Shown here piece after piece: positions 1 through 5,624 of a DNA stretch of 8,991 nucleotides. Both the position numbers and the translations under genes were made by a program. The stretch lies in assembly GCA_022796315.1 (NCBI GenBank), contig JAAWIL010000076.1:1-8991 (forward strand), in the 5' to 3' direction. The notes beneath the pieces were generated by a model. It was not told the DNA's origin and searched no databases. It worked only from the letters and a program-made list of their open reading frames with translations. The stretch's first letter is position 1. Each line of letters begins with the position of its first letter. The DNA comes from Oscillibacter sp. (GTDB lineage Bacteria > Bacillota > Clostridia > Oscillospirales > Oscillospiraceae).

Positions 1-58
1 TGACGGTGGACTTCATAGACAAAACACGGCACATGGATGTGCCGGCGGCCTCGCCCGC

Positions 59-85
59 CTTGAAAATCGGATACCGATTTTCAAG
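59..85. repeat. Perfect hairpin 1 of a four-palindrome array
   Basis: A 12-bp perfect inverted repeat (59-70 and 74-85) with a 3-nt loop. It is AT-rich and is the first of four palindromes filling 59-204, downstream of luxS. No T-tract follows on either strand, so it is not a classical terminator by itself. Confidence 0.85.
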
Positions 86-102
86 TGTTTTGACTATAAT
101 CA

Positions 103-138
103 GGGAATTTCAGAACTTCAAAAAGTTCTGAAATTCCC
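103..138. repeat. Perfect hairpin 2 of a four-palindrome array
   Basis: A 16-bp perfect inverted repeat (103-118 and 123-138) with loop CAAA. It is separated by only two bases from the next hairpin. It would form a stable stem in RNA from either strand. Confidence 0.88.
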
Positions 139-140
139 AT

Positions 141-176
141 CTCAGCTTGTCGAAAATACCTTTTCGACAAGCTGAG
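141..176. repeat. Perfect hairpin 3 of a four-palindrome array
   Basis: A 16-bp perfect inverted repeat (141-156 and 161-176) with a 4-nt loop. The arm reads CTCAGCTTGTCGAAAA. It abuts hairpin 4 directly, sharing the G at 176. The form resembles REP-like interspersed palindromes, but no second copy lies in the window. Confidence 0.88.
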
Positions 177-209
177 CCGGGCTCCGGAAATTCCGGAGCC
201 CGGCTTTTT
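176..209 (+). terminator. GC-rich intrinsic terminator reading rightwards (hairpin 4)
   Basis: A 12-bp GC-rich stem (176-187 and 193-204) with a 5-nt loop is followed by five T on the plus strand (205-209). It is therefore oriented to stop transcription arriving from the left edge, probably from a convergent gene outside the window. For luxS, which reads the other way, the stem is preceded by A5 and has no U-tract after it, so it would be a weak terminator for that gene. Confidence 0.7.
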
Positions 210-231
210 GGGAAGGGGACGGCGGGGAGCC

Positions 232-696
232 TTACGCCTCGTAGTCCAGTTTTTCCACGGTCCAGTCCTTGATGACGCCGGCGTAGTACGCGCAGATGTT
301 CTTGCAGGCCTCCATGTCCAAACTGCGGTAGTTGCCGCACTCCGCCGGGTGGCAGCCGGGCATCTCGCCCTCGTAGACAGCGGAGGCGCTGAAGACCTCC
401 TGCAAGAGCGTGATGGCCTCCGCGCAGGACATCCGGTTCTCATTGAAGAGGAAGTAGAACCCGGTCTGGCAGCCCATGGGCCCGAAGTAGACGATGGCGT
501 CGCCGTGGCTGGAGTTCCGCAGGAGCGTGGCCACCAGGTGCTCCAGGGAGTGGAGCTCGGAGTTGGTCAGCAGGGGGTCGATGTTGGGGCGGCGGAACCG
601 CAGGTCCAGGGTCACGATGTTTTCGTCCCGGCGGGACAGGTACAGTCCGGGGAGCAGCTTGGTGTGGTCCACAGAGAAGCTGGCGATACGTTCCAT
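232..696 (-). CDS. luxS: S-ribosylhomocysteine lyase LuxS
   Basis: LuxS cleaves S-ribosylhomocysteine to homocysteine and DPD, the precursor of autoinducer AI-2, in the cytoplasm as an iron-dependent homodimer. The 154-aa protein has the usual family length. It shows the metal motif HSLEH (His49, Glu52, His53), the catalytic cysteine in MGCQTG (Cys76) and a third metal ligand, probably Cys120 in AECG, by alignment from memory to B. subtilis LuxS. The ATG lies 3 nt after the mtnN stop. Its ribosome site AGGAGG (708-713) is inside the last mtnN codons, which implies translational coupling to the enzyme that makes its substrate. It is the last gene of the minus-strand operon. All key residues are present, so it should be active. 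Confidence 0.97.
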   Translation of the reverse strand: MERIASFSVDHTKLLPGLYLSRRDENIVTLDLRFRRPNIDPLLTNSELHSLEHLVATLLRNSSHGDAIVYFGPMGCQTGFYFLFNENRMSCAEAITLLQEVFSASAVYEGEMPGCHPAECGNYRSLDMEACKNICAYYAGVIKDWTVEKLDYEA

Positions 697-699
697 AGT

Positions 700-1389
700 T
701 CAAGATTCCTCCTGTAATTTTTTCGCGAGGGGCAGGACGGCCCTGCCCAGGGCCTCCAGGGCCTGACCGAAGTCAAAGTACTCCTCCGCCTGGGCGGCCC
801 GGTCCTGGAACAGGTGGTCGGAGACGGATTTTACGGAGACGAAGCGCACGTTGTTCCGCAGGCAGACCTGGGCGATGGCGCAGCCCTCCATCTCCACCAG
901 CAGGGGGGAGAAGGTGTCCCGGACCCACTCCGCCCGGGGACTGCCCACGGCGAACCAGTCGCCGGTAGCCACCCGCCCGGTGACGGCGTCAAACCCCAGT
1001 TCCCGGAGCAGCGCCGCGCAGCGCTCCGGGGCCCAGGTGGGGAACTCCACCCGGTTGACGGTGGAGACCAGGCCGATGGGGTCGCCCACGGCGGTGGTGT
1101 CCACGTCATGCTGAAGGAACTCCGACGCCACCACCAGGGACCCGGTGGGCAGGCCGGAGGTACACCCCGCCACGCCGGCGTTGAGAATCAGATCCACGCC
1201 GTATTTCAGGCACAGGATCTCCGCAGCCATGGCGGCGTTGACCTTGCTGACGCCTCCGGCGCAGGCGGTCAGGCCCGGTCCCACCTGGTAGAAGGGCACG
1301 CCGGAGACGGTCTCAAAGGGGGTGAGCTCCCTGGCCCCCGGCAGGGCGTGGAGCTCCGCCGGCATGGCGAACTGCATTCCGATCTTCAT
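700..1389 (-). CDS. mtnN: 5'-methylthioadenosine/S-adenosylhomocysteine nucleosidase
   Basis: This enzyme (Pfs/MtnN) removes adenine from S-adenosylhomocysteine and methylthioadenosine. With SAH it yields S-ribosylhomocysteine, the substrate of LuxS encoded next. The protein has 229 aa, close to the 232 aa of E. coli MtnN. Catalytic residues are conserved: Glu12 near the N-terminus, Glu168 in VEMEG (E. coli Glu174) and Asp191 in SVSD (E. coli Asp197). The start ATG has ribosome site AAGGAGG (1400-1406), which overlaps the stop codon of the upstream zinc-ribbon gene; the gap between the genes is 15 nt. The family is certain. Relative preference for MTA or SAH cannot be read from the sequence, but the luxS partner points to SAH recycling. 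Confidence 0.95.
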   Translation of the reverse strand: MKIGMQFAMPAELHALPGARELTPFETVSGVPFYQVGPGLTACAGGVSKVNAAMAAEILCLKYGVDLILNAGVAGCTSGLPTGSLVVASEFLQHDVDTTAVGDPIGLVSTVNRVEFPTWAPERCAALLRELGFDAVTGRVATGDWFAVGSPRAEWVRDTFSPLLVEMEGCAIAQVCLRNNVRFVSVKSVSDHLFQDRAAQAEEYFDFGQALEALGRAVLPLAKKLQEES

Positions 1390-1404
1390 GTTATGGAAGC
1401 CTCC

Positions 1405-1800
1405 TTACGGGCGCTCCGGCAGACGCCTGCCGCACACGTCGCAGAATGAAAAGTCCTCCGCCAGCTCCGCGCCGCAGTAGGGGCAGAACCGGTATCCTCC
1501 CGGCTCCCTGGCGGAGGGCGGCGGGGGCGCGCCGCGGAACCGCCGGTCCAGGGGGTCCGGCTCCTCGCCGTCCTCCGTGATGTCAAAGGCGGAGAACCGC
1601 TGTTCCCCCGTGGCGTTTTTGAAGTGATAAAAAGCCTGTACAATGCCGGTGAGGATAAACAGGATTCCGAAGAGGGGAAAGAACCCCGGCGCGCCTGAGG
1701 AGGCGGCGACGGCGGTCCAGACAATGCCGAAGAGCACGGCGGCGAGGGAGCCGAAGGCCCCCATGGCGGACGGCCCCCGGCCGGGCTTGACGCTTTTCAT
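1405..1800 (-). CDS. Small membrane protein with C-terminal zinc ribbon
   Basis: The 131-aa protein has two hydrophobic segments (about residues 13-34 and 39-59) that can form a membrane hairpin. A polar, proline-rich linker follows, then a C-terminal zinc ribbon with two CxxC knuckles (Cys106/Cys109 and Cys120/Cys123). Such short zinc-ribbon membrane proteins are common in Clostridia and have no defined function, and I do not recognise a specific family. It begins the compact block with mtnN and luxS (15 nt and 3 nt gaps), so it is very likely cotranscribed, though a role in methyl-cycle metabolism is only guilt by association. The start has a strong site AAGGAGG (1808-1814). Immediately upstream of that site lies a MITE-like insertion, so the original leader has been interrupted. 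Confidence 0.85.
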   Translation of the reverse strand: MKSVKPGRGPSAMGAFGSLAAVLFGIVWTAVAASSGAPGFFPLFGILFILTGIVQAFYHFKNATGEQRFSAFDITEDGEEPDPLDRRFRGAPPPPSAREPGGYRFCPYCGAELAEDFSFCDVCGRRLPERP

Positions 1801-1815
1801 GGGACATCCTCCTTA

Positions 1816-1975
1816 GAGCCTGTTTAGAATCTCCCCGCACACGTCTTGGCGGCGTATTTTCCGTCCAGACTTCGTTAAAAACCCTTGCAATCCGCTAGGA
1901 TTGCGGCGGCTTTTTGCCTTGCTGGACAAAAAATCCCCTCGCCAATCCCCGCACGCTGAGATCCTAAACAGGCTC
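1816..1975. mobile_element. MITE-like palindromic element, complete copy (160 bp)
   Basis: The ends are 18-bp inverted repeats with one mismatch (1816-1833 and 1958-1975; GAGCCTGTTTAG outwards). They are flanked by a direct repeat TTA (1813-1815 and 1976-1978), consistent with a 3-bp target duplication of T-N-A type, as known for some IS5-family members. There is no coding capacity. The interior is also self-complementary: GTCCAG with CTGGAC, AAAAA with TTTTT, and GCAATCC with GGATTGC around a GCTA loop near 1896, so the whole element folds as one long imperfect hairpin. A second copy starts at 8849. The transposase presumably acts in trans from elsewhere; the family assignment is tentative. 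Confidence 0.82.
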
Positions 1976-1999
1976 TTACACGCGGGCGGTGAGGGACGG

Positions 2000-2599
2000 T
2001 CAGATGTGGTCGATGTGCCAGGAGTCCTCCTGGCCGTGGGCGTAAGAGACCTGGTCCACCTGCCAGCCCGCCTCCGTATGCTTCAGGACAAACTGGTGCC
2101 GGAAGAGAAGTCCCCTGTGGAAGCTGGTTTCCACCACCGCCCGTTTGGCGCTCTTCATGGTAAAGAAGACGTCGCAGCCGGTGTTGAGATGTTCGTACTT
2201 TGCCGGTTTGCCGCAGCTGCCGGCGTATCCCCGCTCCAGCAGCTTGGGGGTACAGAAGGCGGCGGCCAGCCGGCCATACCGCTCCCGATACTCCTCCCAC
2301 AGCTCCTGGGAGCCCGGGGCCGTCTGATACGCGGGAATGCCGTGTTTCAGCTTCTCGGCCTCCAGCTCCCGGCTCCGGGCGAAGATCTCCGTCTCCAGGG
2401 CGCACAGGCCCCGGAGATGCTCCGCCAGGAAGGGGACCAGCTCCTCCGCCATGGGGGCGAACTTCTCCGGGGTGTCCCGGAGCTCCGGCCGGATGGGGCC
2501 GGCGGGAGAGGGAACGGGCTCAGCCGCCTGCGGCGGCACAGAGACCTCCGGAGCCTCCTCCGGGGCGGGCGTTTTTTTAAGGAAATCCAACCATCCCAC
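2000..2599 (-). CDS. NTF2-fold-like protein, possible immunity-type family
   Basis: A soluble protein of 199 aa with no signal peptide or membrane segment. Residues 1-9 (MGWLDFLKK) resemble a short N-terminal helix, 10-45 form a Pro/Glu/Ala-rich linker, about 46-125 look helical, and about 135-199 have beta-rich NTF2-like character ending in a tryptophan-containing tail (SWHIDHI). The C-terminal pattern recalls the NTF2-fold immunity proteins of polymorphic toxin systems, but this is a by-eye impression and no toxin gene is nearby. I chose a GTG start because AAAGGAG (2608-2614) lies 8 nt upstream; the open frame continues to 2752, but that extension runs into a repeat hairpin. It precedes the zinc-ribbon, mtnN and luxS block and may have been its first gene before the MITE inserted. 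The gene is solid; the function is weak. Confidence 0.7.
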   Translation of the reverse strand: MGWLDFLKKTPAPEEAPEVSVPPQAAEPVPSPAGPIRPELRDTPEKFAPMAEELVPFLAEHLRGLCALETEIFARSRELEAEKLKHGIPAYQTAPGSQELWEEYRERYGRLAAAFCTPKLLERGYAGSCGKPAKYEHLNTGCDVFFTMKSAKRAVVETSFHRGLLFRHQFVLKHTEAGWQVDQVSYAHGQEDSWHIDHI

Positions 2600-2607
2600 C
2601 GCAAGAA

Positions 2608-2614
2608 CTCCTTT
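2608..2614 (-). promoter_or_regulatory. Ribosome binding site fixing a GTG start
   Basis: AAAGGAG on the minus strand, 8 nt before the GTG at 2597-2599. It selects this start over the upstream in-frame ATG codons at about 2640 and 2752. Confidence 0.65.
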
Positions 2615-2664
2615 CACACAGGGCGTATCCCAATTACGCATTTTCCGATGCTTCCTCCGGGCCC

Positions 2665-2692
2665 TGTAGGGGCGGCAACCTGCCGCCCGTCC
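2665..2692. repeat. 28-bp TGTAGGGGCGG hairpin, copy 1
   Basis: The arms are 2670-2677 and 2681-2688 (8 bp, loop ACC), flanked by TGTAG and GTCC. An equally long copy at 8788-8815 has the same flanks but different, still complementary, inner bases. It lies in the gap upstream of the NTF2-like gene. Confidence 0.8.
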
Positions 2693-2719
2693 TTCCGCAA
2701 GATCCGGACTTCCTGGTAG

Positions 2720-2741
2720 GGCCCGGACCCCTGGCCGGGCC
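2720..2741. repeat. GC-rich inverted repeat in gap
   Basis: A 7-bp perfect stem GGCCCGG/CCGGGCC (2720-2726 and 2735-2741) with an 8-nt loop. No T-tract follows. It belongs to the repeat-rich, apparently non-coding stretch 2600-2970; a further small stem (GCCTC/GAGGC) occurs at 2761-2777. Confidence 0.5.
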
Positions 2742-2802
2742 AATCCCTCCACAGCAGACCGCCTCTTTCAACGAGGCACACCCGTGGACGGGGAGTCACC
2801 CG

Positions 2803-2915
2803 CTCAGTCTGGCCTGGGGCCAGACAGCTCCCCCAAGGGGGAAGCTCAGGGGCCGCCGCCCCCAAACCTCTCCCTTTGGGAGAGGTGGCACGGCGAAGCC
2901 GTGACGGAGAGGGCC
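2803..2915 (+). repeat. Multi-hairpin interspersed repeat, copy A
   Basis: Four consecutive stems are visible: 2808-2824 (TCTGGCC/GGCCAGA), 2826-2845 (C-rich/G-rich with AGCT ends), 2866-2886 (9 bp, loop TTT) and 2889-2903 (CACGGC/GCCGTG, loop GAA). The inverse copy B is at 8417-8547; the last two stems and the flank GGAGAGGGCC are almost identical. This copy lies 55 nt past the ackA stop codon and may serve as its 3' processing or termination structure. Open frames through it encode Pro/Ser/Arg-rich peptides that I regard as spurious. Confidence 0.85.
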
Positions 2916-2970
2916 ATGGCCGGAAATCTCCCGCACACCGGCCCTCCCTCAATACGGCGGTTCTCCGCGC

Positions 2971-4170
2971 TCAGCCCTTGGCCAGAGCCGCCGTATCCAC
3001 GGCGATCATCAGCTCCTCGTTGGTGGGGATCAGCAGGACCTTCACCTGGGAGTCCGCGGCGGAGATCACCGTCTCCCTGCCCCGGACGTTGTTGGCCTCG
3101 GCGTCCATCTTCACGCCCATGAACTCCAGCCCGCCGGCAATGGCCAGCCGCTGGCTGGCGGAGTTCTCGCCCACGCCGGCGGTGAAGATGATGGCGTCCA
3201 CGCCGCCCATGGCGGCGGCATAGGCGCCGATGAGCTTCTTCACGCCGTAGTTGAACATGTCCACGGCCAGACCCGCCCGCTGGTTGCCGTCCTTAAAGGC
3301 GTTCTCCAGATCCCGGAAGTCGGAGCTGACGCCGGAGACGCCTTGGACGCCGGACTTCTTGTTCAGCACGTCCAGCATCTGGTCGATGTTCAGCCCCTGC
3401 TTGTTCATCACGTACTGAAGGATGCCCGCGTCCAAATCGCCGGAGCGGGTGCCCATGGGCAGGCCCGCCAGGGGGGTGAAGCCCATGGAGGTGTCCACGC
3501 TCCTGCCGCCGTCGATGGCGGTGACGGAGGAGCCGTTGCCCAAGTGGCAGGAGATCAGCTTCAGCTGCTCTGCGGGCTTGCCCAGCATCGCCGCCGCCCG
3601 GCCGGCCACATACTTGTGGCTGGTGCCGTGGAAGCCGTAGCGCCGGACCTTGTCCTCCTCGTAGTAGGCGTAGGGCAGGGCGTACATGTACGCCTTGGGG
3701 GGCATGGTCTGGTGGAAGGCGGTGTCAAACACGGCCACCTGGGGCACGTCCTTGCCCATAACGGCGGTACAGGCGTTGATGCCGGTGATGTTGGCGGGGT
3801 TGTGGAGGGGGGCCAGGGGGATGCAGTCCTCCAGGGCTTTCATCACCTCGTCGGTGATGAGCACGGACTGGTTGAAGGCTTCGCCGCCGTGGACCACCCG
3901 GTGGCCCACCGCGTCGATCTCCTTCATGGAGCCGATGACGCCGTTCTTGGCGTCCACCAGGGCGTTCAGCACCGCCTGGATGGCCTCGGAGTGGGTGGGC
4001 ATGGCCACATCCACCGCGTCCAGGGTCTCCTTGCCCTCGGCCTTATAGGTGAACTTGCCGTCGATGCCAATGCGCTCGCAAAGGCCCTTGGCCAGCAGAA
4101 CGCCGGTCTCGGGATTCAGCAGCTGATACTTCAGGGAGGAACTGCCGGCGTTGATGACGAGAATATTCAT
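2971..4170 (-). CDS. ackA: Acetate kinase
   Basis: AckA converts acetyl phosphate and ADP to acetate and ATP (reversible), the ATP-yielding end of acetate fermentation. The length of 399 aa is normal for the family. Motifs in order: NAGSSSLK from Asn7, RVVHGG with Arg91, FDTAFH with Asp149, HGTSHKY with His181, SCHLGNGSS (nucleotide/phosphate loop), GTRSGD with Arg242, and PTNEEL near the C-terminus. By comparison with the Methanosarcina enzyme these are the catalytic and substrate residues, and none is missing. The ATG follows a GAGGAGATG-type ribosome site. A promoter is seen at 4273-4300 and a leader hairpin at 4199-4219. No phosphotransacetylase gene is in the window. It is transcribed away from tmcAL; copy A of the multi-hairpin repeat lies just past its stop. 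Confidence 0.98.
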   Translation of the reverse strand: MNILVINAGSSSLKYQLLNPETGVLLAKGLCERIGIDGKFTYKAEGKETLDAVDVAMPTHSEAIQAVLNALVDAKNGVIGSMKEIDAVGHRVVHGGEAFNQSVLITDEVMKALEDCIPLAPLHNPANITGINACTAVMGKDVPQVAVFDTAFHQTMPPKAYMYALPYAYYEEDKVRRYGFHGTSHKYVAGRAAAMLGKPAEQLKLISCHLGNGSSVTAIDGGRSVDTSMGFTPLAGLPMGTRSGDLDAGILQYVMNKQGLNIDQMLDVLNKKSGVQGVSGVSSDFRDLENAFKDGNQRAGLAVDMFNYGVKKLIGAYAAAMGGVDAIIFTAGVGENSASQRLAIAGGLEFMGVKMDAEANNVRGRETVISAADSQVKVLLIPTNEELMIAVDTAALAKG

Positions 4171-4198
4171 GGTGGTACATCTCCTCTTTCGTGTTTGT

Positions 4199-4219
4199 GG
4201 AGGCTCTTGCGGAGCCTCC
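4199..4219 (-). promoter_or_regulatory. Hairpin in ackA 5' leader
   Basis: An 8-bp perfect stem GGAGGCTC/GAGCCTCC (loop of 5 nt) lies about 30 nt upstream of the ackA start codon, between promoter and ribosome site. It is not followed by a U-tract, so it is not an attenuator by itself. It could stabilise the mRNA or influence translation. Confidence 0.5.
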
Positions 4220-4272
4220 GGGAATGCGGTAAAATAAAAGATCTGCGCGGCCCCAAAAGGGGTATCATCCCC

Positions 4273-4300
4273 ATTATACCAGAGATTTTTCCAGAGACAA
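4273..4300 (-). promoter_or_regulatory. Probable sigma-A promoter of ackA
   Basis: On the minus strand, -35 TTGTCT (4295-4300) and -10 TATAAT (4273-4278) are spaced 16 bp, with TGG directly before the -10 (extended -10). This predicts a leader of roughly 95 nt before the ackA ATG. The 4171-4353 gap is shared with the divergent tmcAL, for which I see no convincing promoter. Confidence 0.72.
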
Positions 4301-4341
4301 CCACCATTTTTACCGAAATGTCATTTTTTTGTCATCGAATC

Positions 4342-4348
4342 GGGGTGA
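4342..4348 (+). promoter_or_regulatory. Ribosome binding site fixing the GTG start of tmcAL
   Basis: GGGGTGA lies 5 nt before the GTG at 4354-4356. The start gives the family-typical beginning (V/M)KIAGMIVEYNP. Confidence 0.6.
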
Positions 4349-4353
4349 ATTTT

Positions 4354-5574
4354 GTGAAAATTGCGGGTATGATCGTAGAGTACAATCCCCTGCACAGCGG
4401 CCATTTGCGGCTGATTACCGAGACCCGGCGCCTTCTGGGGGCGGATACCGCCGTCCTTGGCGTCATGAGCGGAAACTTCGTCCAGCGGGGGGATTTTGCC
4501 CTCATCCGGCGGCAGGCCCGGGCCCGGGCCGCTGTGGAGAGCGGCGTGGACCTGGTGCTGGAGCTGCCCCTGCCCTGGGCTGTCTCCCCGGCGGAGCGGT
4601 TCGCGGACGGCGCCGTGCAGGTCCTGCTGGGGACCGGCCTGGCGGCCTATCTGGCCTTTGGCAGCGAGTGCGGCGACGGCGGAGCCCTGAGGCGTCTGGC
4701 GGCTGCGCTGCGGTCGGAGGCGTTTCCCGCCCTGCTCCGGGAGGAGCTGACGGCGGGGGACTCCTTTGCCGCCGCCCGGCAGCGGGCGGTGGAGCGCCTG
4801 ACGTCCCCGGCGGTGGCGGCGCTGCTGTCTTGGCCCAACAACACCCTGGGGGTGGAGTACTGCAAGGCCCTGCTGCGCCAGGGCGGCGCGTTGGAGGTTT
4901 TGACGGTTCCCCGGCTGGGGGCCGCCCACGACGCCGGAACGGTGGAGCCGGGACAGGCGGCCTCCTCCTCGGCGGTCCGCGCCCTGCTGCGGGCGGGACA
5001 GCGCCGGCAGGCCCTGGACCTGATGGCCCCCGCCATGGCGGCGGCGTATCTGGCGGAGGAGTCCGCCGGACGGGCCCCGGTGCTGGCGGAGAACAGCGAG
5101 CGGGCGATTCTGGCCCGGCTGCGCTTCCTGAGGGAGGCGGACTTCGCCGCCCTAGATGAGGGCCGGGAGGGCCTGTACCGCCGGCTGTACCGTGCCGCCC
5201 GGGAGGCCCGCTCCCTGGCAGAGGCGCTGGAGCTGGCGGGGACGAAGCGCTATCCCCAGGCCCGGCTCCGGCGGATGCTCCTGTGGGCCTACCTGGGACT
5301 GACGCCGGCGGCGCTGCCGGAGCGCGTCCCCTACCTGAGAGTTCTGGCGGCCGGCGGAAGGGGACGAGCCCTGCTGGCCCGCATGAGAGAGACCGCCGCC
5401 CTGCCCCTTTTGACCAAGCCCGCCCACGTGCGGCGTCTGGGGCCGGAGGCTCAGGCGGTGTTTGACCTGGAGGCCCGGGCCGCCGACCTGTACGCCCTGG
5501 CCTATCCGGACCTGCGTGCCGCCGCAGGCGGCGCCGCCTGGCGGGAGGTCCCGGAGATCTCCGGCGGCCGGTGA
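4354..5574 (+). CDS. tmcAL: tRNA(Met) cytidine acetate ligase TmcAL (YlbM)
   Basis: TmcAL activates acetate with ATP to acetyl-AMP and acetylates the wobble cytidine (ac4C34) of elongator tRNA(Met). The predicted 406 aa agree with about 415 aa for the B. subtilis protein. Visible motifs: EYNPLHSGH at 9-17 with the HxGH nucleotidyltransferase signature, MSGNFVQRGDFA at 38-49, LELPLPWAVSPAERFA at 69-84, FGSE at 102-105, PNNTLGVEY at 151-159 and SSSAVR at 194-199. I selected the GTG at 4354; the frame stays open far upstream, but that part is antisense to ackA. The gene is divergent from ackA, whose product makes acetate. A lipoprotein gene follows after 50 nt. The family is clear; the acetate-tRNA reaction is inferred from the B. 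subtilis homologue. Confidence 0.94.
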   Translation: MKIAGMIVEYNPLHSGHLRLITETRRLLGADTAVLGVMSGNFVQRGDFALIRRQARARAAVESGVDLVLELPLPWAVSPAERFADGAVQVLLGTGLAAYLAFGSECGDGGALRRLAAALRSEAFPALLREELTAGDSFAAARQRAVERLTSPAVAALLSWPNNTLGVEYCKALLRQGGALEVLTVPRLGAAHDAGTVEPGQAASSSAVRALLRAGQRRQALDLMAPAMAAAYLAEESAGRAPVLAENSERAILARLRFLREADFAALDEGREGLYRRLYRAAREARSLAEALELAGTKRYPQARLRRMLLWAYLGLTPAALPERVPYLRVLAAGGRGRALLARMRETAALPLLTKPAHVRRLGPEAQAVFDLEARAADLYALAYPDLRAAAGGAAWREVPEISGGR

Positions 5575-5610
5575 CTTCCCCGGGCGTTCCCGGAGTGCCC
5601 GCCCCCCTGG

Positions 5611-5617
5611 AAAGGAG
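5611..5617 (+). promoter_or_regulatory. Ribosome binding site deciding the lipoprotein start
   Basis: AAAGGAG lies 7 nt before the ATG at 5625. It argues against the longer frame opening with a GTG that overlaps the tmcAL stop. Confidence 0.7.
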
Positions 5618-5624
5618 CGACCTT

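Noticed and set aside
3..131. Possible C-terminal end of a plus-strand gene entering from the left
   Set aside because: The frame is open from the edge, but most of its length is the translated hairpins 1 and 2; there is not enough sequence to claim a gene.
1816..1975. Promoter for the zinc-ribbon/mtnN/luxS genes inside the MITE
   Set aside because: I found no paired -35 and -10 boxes at suitable spacing on the minus strand of the element.
4301..4341. Promoter for tmcAL in the T-rich stretch
   Set aside because: No recognisable -35/-10 pair on the plus strand; the direct repeat around T7 (TGTCA and GTCA) has no clear meaning.
3343..4353. Upstream extension of the tmcAL frame, open across the ackA region (743 codons in all)
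   Set aside because: It is antisense to ackA, whose motifs are unambiguous, and TmcAL homologues begin at the VKIAGMIVEYNP segment. The open frame is a GC-rich codon artefact.
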